Of a stretch of DNA of 34,509 nucleotides, positions 8,946-16,213 are shown in pieces; the stretch's first letter is position 1; every line of letters starts with the position of its first letter. The translations under genes were made by a program, and so were the position numbers. The stretch is from Thermoplasmata archaeon (lineage in GTDB: Archaea; Thermoplasmatota; Thermoplasmata; Sysuiplasmatales; Sysuiplasmataceae), in the NCBI GenBank assembly GCA_021817225.1, contig JAKAVR010000018.1, positions 1 through 34,509 on the forward strand, in the 5' to 3' direction. Below the pieces are notes generated by a model. It saw nothing but the letters and a program-made list of their open reading frames with translations. It ran no database searches and was not told where the DNA came from.

Positions 8946-9988
8946 GCAGATATCAGTCAGGACCGAGGCATCAATTCCAGGTCTGGGATTCTCACCTCCC
9001 ACCCGAATTCTATGGACGCAGCAGGGATGATGTCAGCCTGCTGGTCATCGAAAATGCGTCCGGAACGTATTCATCGGCCAGGTTCGCCGAACTGCCTGAG
9101 TTCCTCAAAAGGGGGGATATTCTTGTGTTCAACGACAGCGCCCTGGTGCCGTCGTCTCTCCCCGTGTTCGATGTTTCAAGAAGGCAGCAAGGTTGGCTTA
9201 ACGTAGGGACTTCAAGATTGAACGGGAAGATACTCGTCGAACCCCGGCCAAAGTCATTCAACAGGATGCAGACGGAAGAGGGCAATGTGCTCGCTGTCAT
9301 TGGAAACGGCAGGGAAATAGAACTGTCCAGAAGACACAGCACATTCTCCAGATTCTTCTGGGCCGATGCCCGCATGGGAGAAGATGAACTCAGGGAAATG
9401 CTTGGAAGGTATGGTGCACCTCTGACATACGACCACATACCGTTCAAGCTCCCCCTGAGCTTCTACTCCACCGTCGTTTCCAGGGTGCCTGGTTCGGCGG
9501 AGTTTCCTTCCGCTTCGAGGCCATTCAGCAGAAGAGTAATGGCATCCCTTCGGCAGAAGGGAATACTGCAGGCGTACCTGACTCTTCACTGCAACCTGAG
9601 CCCGCTTGAGCCGGACGAATTCAGCAGCTCGCCCTTCCTCCCTGACGAGTATTATGAAATACCCGAGGCCACGGCCACGGCAGCTGAGGAGGCAAGGGAC
9701 TCCGGCGGCAGGGTCATAGCGGTGGGTACATCGGTGGTGAGGGCACTCGAGTCGTCGTACCGGGGCAGAATTGTGCCGGGCAGTGGGACCACGGACCTGT
9801 TCATCAGGCCGGGACGCAGGCCGAAGTCCGTTGATGGACTGCTGACCGGCCTCCACGATCCGGAAAGTTCACATGTGGAGATGATTTCGGCGTTTCTCGA
9901 TGATTCGCTGCTGAGGTCCGCATACACCACCGCATCCGCAATCGGGTTTCAGTGGCATGAGTTTGGAGACCTTTCGCTTATAGCATGA
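8942..9988 (+). CDS. QueA-like S-adenosylmethionine:tRNA ribosyltransferase-isomerase homologue, divergent
   Basis: A 348-residue member of the QueA family (COG0809). In bacteria QueA moves the ribosyl part of SAM onto preQ1 in tRNA to make epoxyqueuosine. Recognisable blocks: RSRDDVSLLVI (about 26-36), HIPFKLPLSFYSTVVSRVPG (165-184), LHCNLSPLEPDEF (215-227), IAVGTSVVRALES (about 256-268), TDLFIRPGR, DGLLTGLHDPESSHVEMISAF and the terminal FGDLSLI. The bacterial core motif PTAGLHFT is replaced by PSASRPFS (189-196), and HVGLGTF by HCNLSPL. Archaea normally make archaeosine, not queuosine, so the substrate may differ. It overlaps the SDR gene by 4 bases. Family assignment is firm; function is uncertain. 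Confidence 0.82.
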   Translation: MSRYQSGPRHQFQVWDSHLPPEFYGRSRDDVSLLVIENASGTYSSARFAELPEFLKRGDILVFNDSALVPSSLPVFDVSRRQQGWLNVGTSRLNGKILVEPRPKSFNRMQTEEGNVLAVIGNGREIELSRRHSTFSRFFWADARMGEDELREMLGRYGAPLTYDHIPFKLPLSFYSTVVSRVPGSAEFPSASRPFSRRVMASLRQKGILQAYLTLHCNLSPLEPDEFSSSPFLPDEYYEIPEATATAAEEARDSGGRVIAVGTSVVRALESSYRGRIVPGSGTTDLFIRPGRRPKSVDGLLTGLHDPESSHVEMISAFLDDSLLRSAYTTASAIGFQWHEFGDLSLIA

Positions 9989-10052
9989 CAGTTCTGCCGC
10001 TGATCACCTGGGAGGGCGCCGGTCCCGGGTCAGTTTGTCCGGCTGCAATATG

Positions 10053-10062
10053 CATATATAAT
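10053..10062 (+). promoter_or_regulatory. TATA box of pheT
   Basis: CATATATAAT lies 27 bases (centre to ATG) before the pheT start at 10085. It is one of the clearest TATA boxes in the window and fixes the start as leaderless. Confidence 0.6.
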
Positions 10063-10084
10063 CTTCATCAGATGAGCGCAGTCG

Positions 10085-11716
10085 ATGCCTGTAATCGACA
10101 TACAGTATGATGAACTTAGGCAACTTTCGGGCCTGGAAAAGGACAAAGTGTGGTTCATTGAAAGGATTCCAATGACGGGCGCAAGCTTTGAGGGAATCGA
10201 GGGAAATGCGCTGAGATTTGAATTCTTTCCAAACAGGCCCGACCACTACTCCGTAGAAGGCATCGCAAGGACAATGAAGTCGCTCTACTCGGAAAGCACC
10301 GCCCTTCCCGAATACAGCTCGTCACCGGGACAGTATGCGTTGAGCGTGGATGAGAATGTGAGTGACATCAGGCCCGTGATCGTCGGAGCCGTGATAAAGA
10401 ACCTTGAATTCAACCAGGGAATGCTCAAATCACTGATAGACCTGCAGGAGAAGCTTCACCTGACCATCGGCCGGAAGAGGCGGAAGGTCGCAATAGGGAT
10501 ACATGACATGTCCGCCATCACTTTCCCCCTCAAATACGCCGCATACGCAGGAGCCTCCTACTCGTTTTCACCCCTTGGATTCGACAGGGAAATGACGCTT
10601 TCTCAAATAATTGCCGAGCATGAAAAGGGGCAGGAGTACGGCTGGATTGTGGGTGGCGGCCCCTACCCGCTGATCACGGATGCGGGAGGCAGGGTACTTT
10701 CAATGCCACCGATCATAAACGGAAACATGACACAGCTCACGGATCGCACGAGGAATGTGTTCATCGACGTTACAGGGACGAGCGAGGAGGCGTGCAGCGG
10801 TGTGCTCAACATAATCAGCACCGCCCTTGCAGACAGGGGCGGCAGCATTTGCGACGTCACTATCGAAAGCGGAGGAAGGAAGAGGAAGACACCTGACCTT
10901 TACAGACGGGCTGTAGATGTCAGCCTCCGCTCATTGAATGAGATGCTGGGCGTTTCAATCGACGGAAACCTTGCAATCAGACTGCTCAGGCGGATGGGCC
11001 ACTTCTGCGAGCTGAAGGGCGAGAAAATCGAAGTCAGTGTGCAGCCTTTCAGGATGGACATAATGCATCCTGTCGACATCATTGAAGACGCTGCAATCAG
11101 CTACGGCTATGACAACTTCGGTGTCAGCCCGCCGACATCTCAGACAGTCGGCGGATTGACAGGTATGACTTCCGCCTCCGAGCTTGTTTCAGAGATCATG
11201 ATCGGTTACGGCTATTCACAGGTCATAACATTCATGATTTCCGGCACGCACTCCGAGTTCGACAGGATGTTTGTGCCAGAATCGGAGTCAGTCAGCATTC
11301 TGAACCCCGTTCTTGAGGAAAGCAACATACTGCGACTGTCGCTGCTGCCTGGGATGCTCCTCCTTCTCGAGGCAAACAAGCACAACGAGCTCCCGCAGAG
11401 GATATACGAGATCGGTGACGTCCACCGCCCGGGGCGTACAAGGTATTTCACTGCTGTGAGCATTCACCCAAGGGCCACTTTCGCGGAAATCAAGTCTCTG
11501 GCGGACGCCATAGGAAGGGACCTGAAGCTCGGACTCAAAACGGCCGAGTCCGGGGACACTCGTTTCATCGCGGGAAGACAGATGTCAATCTTGCGCGATG
11601 GTGAAGCTGTGGGCATCTTCGGCGAACTGCATCCCGAAGTGATTACAAACTTTAATCTCTATAATCCCATTGTCGCCCTCGAGATGGACCTCGACAAGGC
11701 ACTCAGGCTGAGGTAG
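10085..11716 (+). CDS. pheT: Phenylalanyl-tRNA synthetase beta subunit
   Basis: Beta chain of the alpha2-beta2 enzyme that charges tRNA-Phe. The 543 residues match the archaeal/eukaryotic-type beta chain, shorter than bacterial PheT. N-terminal region: VWFIERIPMTGASFEG and LRFEFFPNRPDHYSVEGIAR (typical B1 region, about 23-60). Central B3/4-like editing region: GRKRRKVAIGIHDMSAI. B5 domain: about 280-360, with MDIMHPVDIIEDAAISYGYDNF. C-terminal catalytic-like fold: ILNPVLEESNILRLSLLPGML and EIGDV. The start is the ATG 27 bases after a strong TATA box. pheS is not in the window. The last three codons and the TAG stop fall inside the 5' end of the following tRNA-Ser gene, a 10-base overlap. Confidence 0.95.
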   Translation: MPVIDIQYDELRQLSGLEKDKVWFIERIPMTGASFEGIEGNALRFEFFPNRPDHYSVEGIARTMKSLYSESTALPEYSSSPGQYALSVDENVSDIRPVIVGAVIKNLEFNQGMLKSLIDLQEKLHLTIGRKRRKVAIGIHDMSAITFPLKYAAYAGASYSFSPLGFDREMTLSQIIAEHEKGQEYGWIVGGGPYPLITDAGGRVLSMPPIINGNMTQLTDRTRNVFIDVTGTSEEACSGVLNIISTALADRGGSICDVTIESGGRKRKTPDLYRRAVDVSLRSLNEMLGVSIDGNLAIRLLRRMGHFCELKGEKIEVSVQPFRMDIMHPVDIIEDAAISYGYDNFGVSPPTSQTVGGLTGMTSASELVSEIMIGYGYSQVITFMISGTHSEFDRMFVPESESVSILNPVLEESNILRLSLLPGMLLLLEANKHNELPQRIYEIGDVHRPGRTRYFTAVSIHPRATFAEIKSLADAIGRDLKLGLKTAESGDTRFIAGRQMSILRDGEAVGIFGELHPEVITNFNLYNPIVALEMDLDKALRLR

Positions 11717-11805
11717 CTAAGCCCGGTTCAAGGCGCCGGCCTTGAGATGTGACAGGAAAGCCGGTGTCGCTCTGCGACTCGGGAGTTCAAATCTCCCCCT
11801 CAGCG
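11707..11805 (+). tRNA. tRNA-Ser (anticodon UGA) with a 12-nt intron
   Basis: The acceptor GCTGAGG (11707-11713) pairs with CCTCAGC (11798-11804); the discriminator G (11805) is typical of serine tRNA, and only CC of the CCA is encoded. The long variable arm GTCGC-TCT-GCGAC shows a class II tRNA. The T arm is GGGAG/CTCCC around TTCAAAT. The anticodon stem CCGGC/GCCGG encloses 19 instead of 7 bases. Removing 11747-11758 restores loop CTTGAGA with anticodon TGA (11743-11745). The 5' end lies within the pheT coding sequence, and no well-placed TATA box is seen inside pheT, so it may be cut from the pheT transcript. Confidence 0.88.
11747..11758 (+). other. 12-nt intron in tRNA-Ser at position 37/38
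   Basis: ATGTGACAGGAA interrupts the anticodon loop after base 37. CTTG (11741-11744) can pair with CAGG (11753-11756), leaving a 3-base AAA bulge before the anticodon stem. This is a relaxed bulge-helix form recognised by archaeal splicing endonuclease, with the 3' cut expected inside AAA. Confidence 0.75.
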
Positions 11806-11864
11806 CCTTTCATAATGCTGCTTCGTGCGCGCTCAGGAGTGTTGTTTCATCTGGCAGGGGGGAC

Positions 11865-12878
11865 TCAATTGTGTGCGGATGAAGAAACGGTTGTCCTGTC
11901 TGCGTAGAGCTTCGCATTAATCCTGGGTATGAGGGCGGAAATTACGGCCTGAACCGTGAGCTGCCTCCTGCTTATCTTGCCGTGAGACAGGTATCCGATT
12001 GCACCCTTTTTTGAACCAATGTCCCTTATGCCGCTGACTCTCGACATCACTTCCCCGATGCTCTTCCCCTTCGACACTTCATCCAGGACTGTGGAAGGGT
12101 ACGAAAAGCCCATTCCATGACCGCTTGTGACGGCGCCGCCCCTGTCCATTATTACACAGTATTGCACGTCGTATGCCGAATTCAGTTCCTCCACGGTGAA
12201 CAGGCCGGCCTCTATCCCGATTCCCAGGTCGTTGTCCCTGAGAGATTCCCTGGCCCTCGTCAGGGCGCCCCTTATTGTTTCAGCGCCGAATGGCTGTTCG
12301 GCAACGCCTGAGGATATCCCGTAAGACCTGAAATTCGCCCGCCCTATCTCCCTGCCATAGAGTCCGAACGCGTCCTTGACAGCACCTGATTTGACCCTGT
12401 TGGCTGAACCGATTCCCACGGAAAGCGGGCGGAGCAGTTTTCCCCCTGCGTCGCAATCACCGCCCAGAACACGCGTAGAACTCAATGGAATTCCGTTGAA
12501 AGAGCGCAGCAGTGGCACAACATATGATATCAGAGGCGCGAATCCGTTCCGCTCCCTGATTGAGTTTATTTCCCCGACCCTGAAAGCAGTTGCTTCGGAG
12601 ACCACGATTGCCTTCAGCCCTTTCAGCCTGGTGGAGTAACCGTACGGGTCCTCGAGTTCGGAGATTTCGAATTTGCCACCGAGCCTGCCGCATGCCCGCT
12701 CAAGAGACTTGAGTCTCGTTTCGTACGGCACGACATATTTCCTTGCGCCGGCAGCCATCTTGTCAGAAGTCAGGCCAATGTACACTCTGGAACCGATGGC
12801 AAATGCAAGCCTGAGCATTGATAAATGCCCCTGGTGAAGGCTGTTGAAGGTACCGCCCATGCAGACCGAACCGCTCAT
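11865..12878 (-). CDS. coaD: Fusion of archaeal phosphopantetheine adenylyltransferase and DUF84 (YjjX-like) NTP phosphatase
   Basis: A 337-residue two-domain protein. Residues about 1-145 are an archaeal-type pantetheine-phosphate adenylyltransferase (coenzyme A synthesis) with CMGGTFNSLHQGHLSML (HxGH as HQGH), IGLTSDKMA and the ISSTxxR-like LSSTRVLGG. Residues about 155-337 are a DUF84 domain beginning LSVGIGSANRVKSGAVKDAFG, with IGIEAGLF, GHGMGFSYP and GAIGYLSHGKISR; characterised members hydrolyse inosine and xanthosine triphosphates. The frame is open upstream to 12992, but the ATG at 12878 directly precedes the nucleotide-binding strand and overlaps the stop of the zinc-ribbon gene (ATGA, 12875-12878). 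The fusion may join CoA synthesis with nucleotide pool cleaning or simply share expression; this is inference. Confidence 0.9.
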   Translation of the reverse strand: MSGSVCMGGTFNSLHQGHLSMLRLAFAIGSRVYIGLTSDKMAAGARKYVVPYETRLKSLERACGRLGGKFEISELEDPYGYSTRLKGLKAIVVSEATAFRVGEINSIRERNGFAPLISYVVPLLRSFNGIPLSSTRVLGGDCDAGGKLLRPLSVGIGSANRVKSGAVKDAFGLYGREIGRANFRSYGISSGVAEQPFGAETIRGALTRARESLRDNDLGIGIEAGLFTVEELNSAYDVQYCVIMDRGGAVTSGHGMGFSYPSTVLDEVSKGKSIGEVMSRVSGIRDIGSKKGAIGYLSHGKISRRQLTVQAVISALIPRINAKLYADRTTVSSSAHN

Positions 12879-13075
12879 CTGAAGTACCCCAGATAGACAA
12901 GGATGGCTATCAGGAGCAGGATCATCATGAGGTAGTAGGTGTAAAGCTGGTTTCTCCTTCTCCTGAGCTTCATCCTGTGCTGAGTTTCGCACTGGCTGGA
13001 ACAGAAGGTTGCGTCAATCGGAATTGCCTTGCCGCATTCCTTGCAGTGCTTGTGAGGTGGTATCTTCTCAGGCAT
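12875..13075 (-). CDS. Small zinc-ribbon protein with one C-terminal TM helix (DUF2116-like)
   Basis: 66 residues. Two CxxC-type pairs, HCKECGKAI and FCSSQCETQH, form a zinc ribbon. A basic linker MKLRRRRNQ follows, then one hydrophobic helix (about residues 44-63) ending in YFR. This is the layout of the archaeal DUF2116 family, whose role is unknown. The frame is open to 13159, but the ATG at 13075 removes an unrelated 28-residue extension and fits homologues. It is translationally coupled (ATGA) to the PPAT-DUF84 gene, a pairing that suggests co-expression. The tail anchor would place the ribbon on the cytoplasmic face if the N-terminus stays inside; this is inferred from the basic residues before the helix. 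Confidence 0.8.
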   Translation of the reverse strand: MPEKIPPHKHCKECGKAIPIDATFCSSQCETQHRMKLRRRRNQLYTYYLMMILLLIAILVYLGYFR

Positions 13076-13138
13076 CGAATCGCATCCTTGACTGTCTGCC
13101 CTTTTTGGCAAGCGGCAGGCATCCCGGTCCCGGCTACT

Positions 13139-13157
13139 GTCCTGTGCTAAACAGGAC
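13139..13157. promoter_or_regulatory. Inverted repeat before the deoxyhypusine synthase promoter
   Basis: GTCCTGT-GCTAA-ACAGGAC is a perfect 7-bp inverted repeat with a 5-base spacer. It lies directly ahead of the TATA-like TTATTTCTAA (13161-13170) of the dhs gene, in the gap between two divergent genes, where a repressor or activator would bind. Confidence 0.45.
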
Positions 13158-13189
13158 AAGTTATTTCTAATGTTCGCATATGTAAATCC

Positions 13190-14137
13190 ATGGCTTTCAA
13201 CGGTCGATCGCGCAAGGTCGCGGATATCCGGCTGGAAGAATGCAGTAACCTGTGGGACCTTACGGAACAGATGTATGCTTCGGGCGGCTTCACTGCAAAG
13301 AAGATCGGGGAAGCGGTGAGGATACTTGAAAAGATGGTCAATGATGATGCATATGTCTTCCTCTCCTTTCCGGCGGATATCATATCCACCGGTGCAAGAG
13401 GCATAATAAGAGATCTTGTGAAGCGGAAATTGGTTTCAGCAATCATAACGACCTGCGGGACGCTTGACCATGATCTTGCGAGAAGCTGGAAACCATATTA
13501 CCACGGTGATTTCCTTCTTGACGATGCGTCATTGCGGAAGAGGAAGATCAACAGGCTTGGCAACATACTGATCCCCGATTCAAGCTACGGGCTTATTCTT
13601 GAAAACAAGCTGATGCCTTTTCTTAAAAAAATGTACGACAACGGCGTAAGGAAACTGGCAACATACGAGCTCACGGACAAGCTTGGTGAATACGTGGGCT
13701 CGGAAGACAGCATTCTCTACTGGGCGCACAAGAACAGCATTCCCGTCTTCGTGCCAGGCATAACGGACGGTTCCGTGGGCTCCCAGCTCTGGATGTTCTG
13801 GCAGGAGCACAAGGATTTCCAGATAGACTTGCTGAAGGATGAGCACATGCTTTCCGATATAGTGTTCTCGGTCAAGAAGGCGGGCGCACTGATGATAGGA
13901 GGTGGAATTTCAAAGCATCACACGATATGGTGGAATCAGTTCAGGGGCGGCCTCGACTACGTCGTCTACCTCACCACCGCACAGGAATTCGACGGAAGCC
14001 TCTCAGGGGCTCCTGTCAGGGAGGCAATCTCGTGGGGGAAGGTGAAATCTGCTGCCAGGCACGTGACTGTTGAAGGAGACGCAACCGTCACTCTTCCGCT
14101 TATAATAGGCTCGCTTTTCACCAGGCTGCGCAGGTGA
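13190..14137 (+). CDS. dys: Deoxyhypusine synthase
   Basis: Transfers the aminobutyl group of spermidine to a lysine of initiation factor aIF5A, using NAD. The 315-residue length is normal for archaeal enzymes. The catalytic lysine is Lys242 in GGGISKHHT, followed by the highly conserved RGGLDYVVYLTTAQEFDGSLSGA block. NAD-site segments include SFPADIISTGARG, ITTCGTLDHDLAR and VPGITDGSVGSQLW. The ATG at 13190 has a TATA-like box 25 bases upstream and hence is probably leaderless. The next gene starts within a few bases of the stop, so the two form an operon. aIF5A itself is not in the window. Confidence 0.95.
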   Translation: MAFNGRSRKVADIRLEECSNLWDLTEQMYASGGFTAKKIGEAVRILEKMVNDDAYVFLSFPADIISTGARGIIRDLVKRKLVSAIITTCGTLDHDLARSWKPYYHGDFLLDDASLRKRKINRLGNILIPDSSYGLILENKLMPFLKKMYDNGVRKLATYELTDKLGEYVGSEDSILYWAHKNSIPVFVPGITDGSVGSQLWMFWQEHKDFQIDLLKDEHMLSDIVFSVKKAGALMIGGGISKHHTIWWNQFRGGLDYVVYLTTAQEFDGSLSGAPVREAISWGKVKSAARHVTVEGDATVTLPLIIGSLFTRLRR

Positions 14138-14141
14138 CTTG

Positions 14142-14621
14142 ATGATGGATGAAGAGAGCTTCCGCAGGGCTGAGGATGAGTTCTTCAGCAGGATTGCCGC
14201 AGCCAGGGGCATGGACGAACTGTCATCCATGACCGTTGCTCTCCTCCATGACCTCTTTCCTCATTACGGCTGGACAGGCATTTACTGGCTGAGGGGCAAC
14301 ATTCTGAAACTCGGACCGTGGAAAGGGCCTGAGGCAACGGAGCACGTTTCAATACCGCTCGGCTCGGGAGTCTGTGGCGCCGCTGCATCCAGCGGAAGGA
14401 TTGAAAATGTGCCGGATGTGAACGCAGACGGCAGATACCTTGCCTGCTTCCTGCACACAAGATCGGAGATAGTTGTGCCGCTCTTCTCGGGCGGAAGGGT
14501 GATAGGGGAAATTGACATAGATGGGGACCAACTCGCAGCCTTTGGTGCGAGGGACGAGTCCTTCCTGAAGAGAGTGGCGAATCTTTTCGAGGGAGCACCT
14601 GGAATCGTGGAAGGCACATAG
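14142..14621 (+). CDS. GAF-domain protein resembling free methionine-R-sulfoxide reductase
   Basis: 159 residues forming one GAF domain of the fRMsr (YebR) type, which in characterised members reduces free methionine-R-sulfoxide. The order WTGIYWL, LKLGPWKGPEAT, LGSGVCGAAA, NVPDVNADGRYLACF, RSEIVVPLF and VIGEIDIDGD follows the family closely. Two of the three active-site cysteines are kept, in VCG and YLACF; the first, usually in GPxAC, is replaced (PEAT). Reduction chemistry with the remaining pair is plausible but unproven. Possible starts are TTG 14139, ATG 14142 and ATG 14145; AGGTGA at 14131-14136 favours an ATG. The gene follows deoxyhypusine synthase directly and is probably translated from the same mRNA. 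Confidence 0.8.
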   Translation: MMDEESFRRAEDEFFSRIAAARGMDELSSMTVALLHDLFPHYGWTGIYWLRGNILKLGPWKGPEATEHVSIPLGSGVCGAAASSGRIENVPDVNADGRYLACFLHTRSEIVVPLFSGGRVIGEIDIDGDQLAAFGARDESFLKRVANLFEGAPGIVEGT

Positions 14622-14668
14622 TTGCCCCTACGTGGGAATTCAAGCCAACAAGGAGGCAGGCGATCAAG

Positions 14669-15811
14669 TTGAAGATTGCGCAGCTGACACCATACTACAA
14701 CCCTCACCACGGAGGCGTAGAAAGCTTCGTGCGTGACCTGTCTACGCAACTGTCGGCCAGGGGGCATGATGTGACAGTCATCACTTCATGGTATGACAGA
14801 TCACTCGCCGAAAGAGAGGAGGCGGACGGTGTCCGCATAATACGCGTGCCCCTTGTCGCCACAATCCTTAGAACACCCATACCGTGGGGACTCAAGCATG
14901 TCTTCGAGCGGGAGCGCTTCGACATAGTCCATTCACACACACCATCGCCAAGCTTTGCATACATACCCGCAAGGAAGCTGATGAAATCGGGCGTGCCCAC
15001 CGTGGTCACATATCACTGTGATTCCGACATACCCTCAAGGATGAGCTCCCTGTTTGTGAGAGGGGTGGACAGATTCGTCACTCGCAGGATCATTCAGAGG
15101 TCGACGAAGGTCCTTGTGACCACGAAGACATACTCATCCACTTCTTCGAACGTGTGGACTATCGAGCCCGAGATTGTGCCGGTGAGCGCCAACACGGACC
15201 GCTTTCATCCCGATCGGGAAGACAGGGCAAGGACAAGGCGAAAGTTCAACCTTGAGGGCAGGAAGGCAGTGCTGTTTGTGGGGAGGCTCGTCAGGCACAA
15301 GGGTGTACAGTTTCTGATAGAATCCATGAGGTACCTCCCAGATGACTGTGTGCTTCTCATTGCAGGCGAGGGGGAATACTCCGGAACACTGGGCAGAATC
15401 ATCAGGGGACTAGGTGTCGGTGGCAGGGTTTTCATGCTTGGAGGCGTACCGGACAATCTGCTTCCTTCGCTCTACAGGGCAGCCGATGTAGTCGTGGTGC
15501 CATCCACTGCAAGACTTGAGGCATTCAGCATTGCAGCCATTGAGTCAATGGCAAGCGGCACGCCAGTGCTCGTCAGCAACATACCGGGTGTCAGGGAAGT
15601 CATAGAGGACGGCGTCCACGGGCTGAGGAGCGAACCGATGGATCCGAGGAACATAGCGGACAGGCTGAAGGAACTCCTGTCGAATGAGGAACTCAGGCGG
15701 AGGATGGGCGAAAATGGTGTTAAGCGTGCTGCAGAATTCTCAATTTCTTCAGTCGCCGAGAGAATGCTTTCAATTTACAGCGGGCTTCTGAAATCAGACA
15801 ACCCTGAGTGA
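14669..15811 (+). CDS. Glycosyltransferase, GT4 family (GT-B fold)
   Basis: 380 residues. The N-terminal domain begins MKIAQLTPYYNPHHGGVESF with the glycine-rich acceptor-side loop. The C-terminal donor-binding domain has AVLFVGRLVRHKGVQFLIESM and the retaining-GT4 EX7E motif as EAFSIAAIESMASGTPVLVS, followed by PGVREVIEDG. It transfers a sugar from a nucleotide donor, probably to a lipid or S-layer/cell-surface glycan; the donor and acceptor cannot be read. The start is TTG at 14669 with AGGAGG 12 bases upstream (14651-14656). The 3' end overlaps the convergent JAMM gene by 18 bases. It may belong to the dhs transcript (47-base gap). Confidence 0.9.
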   Translation: MKIAQLTPYYNPHHGGVESFVRDLSTQLSARGHDVTVITSWYDRSLAEREEADGVRIIRVPLVATILRTPIPWGLKHVFERERFDIVHSHTPSPSFAYIPARKLMKSGVPTVVTYHCDSDIPSRMSSLFVRGVDRFVTRRIIQRSTKVLVTTKTYSSTSSNVWTIEPEIVPVSANTDRFHPDREDRARTRRKFNLEGRKAVLFVGRLVRHKGVQFLIESMRYLPDDCVLLIAGEGEYSGTLGRIIRGLGVGGRVFMLGGVPDNLLPSLYRAADVVVVPSTARLEAFSIAAIESMASGTPVLVSNIPGVREVIEDGVHGLRSEPMDPRNIADRLKELLSNEELRRRMGENGVKRAAEFSISSVAERMLSIYSGLLKSDNPE

Positions 15812-16213
15812 GAAAGGCTGCCCCTTCTTGTCATAGGCCGTCCAGTTCGTCACGCCGAACGGGTACCCGACTATTATGTGCAGCCTGCCGACAGAGCTGA
15901 AAAGACGGAGGTCCGGGACGCTGGGCATCCTGTTACCCGAGGGGTGGGAATGCACTGTGCCTACCGTACTGAAGTCGCCGAGTATGCCATGGTAGTTGAA
16001 GTTCGCAGAATGGAAGTTGCTCTTGGTGCCCGGTATGATCGTGAGCTCGTATATCGTATCACCGCTCGCCCTCAGGCCAGCGGCGAACTCGTTTGGAAGG
16101 GAGGACTTCGCAGCCTCCATTACAGCCTCCAGCAACTGGAGCCTGATGCACTTTACATCTGCCGCCGCGCGCCCTGGAAGTCTTCTCCTGCTGAACATGG
16201 GCATATTGCTCAT
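15794..16213 (-). CDS. JAMM/MPN-type zinc metalloprotease
   Basis: 139 residues. The JAMM motif is complete: Glu42 in NEFAAGL, then VHSHPSGNRMPSVPDLRLF with His88, His90, Ser98 and Asp101 (H-x-H-x7-S-x2-D). Archaeal stand-alone JAMM proteins, such as the Haloferax one, remove ubiquitin-like SAMP proteins from targets or their precursors; this role is inferred. The spacing is canonical and the domain fills the protein. The start ATG (16213) overlaps the NAD kinase stop by ATGA (16210-16213), so translation is coupled. The link of a deconjugating protease with NADP metabolism is unexpected. Other JAMM roles, such as RadC-like, are less likely given the small size. Confidence 0.87.
   Translation of the reverse strand: MSNMPMFSRRRLPGRAAADVKCIRLQLLEAVMEAAKSSLPNEFAAGLRASGDTIYELTIIPGTKSNFHSANFNYHGILGDFSTVGTVHSHPSGNRMPSVPDLRLFSSVGRLHIIVGYPFGVTNWTAYDKKGQPFSLRVV

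Noticed and set aside
11821-11864. Second tRNA after tRNA-Ser
   Set aside because: No acceptor or T-arm pairing follows; the bases run directly to the stop of the convergent PPAT-DUF84 gene.
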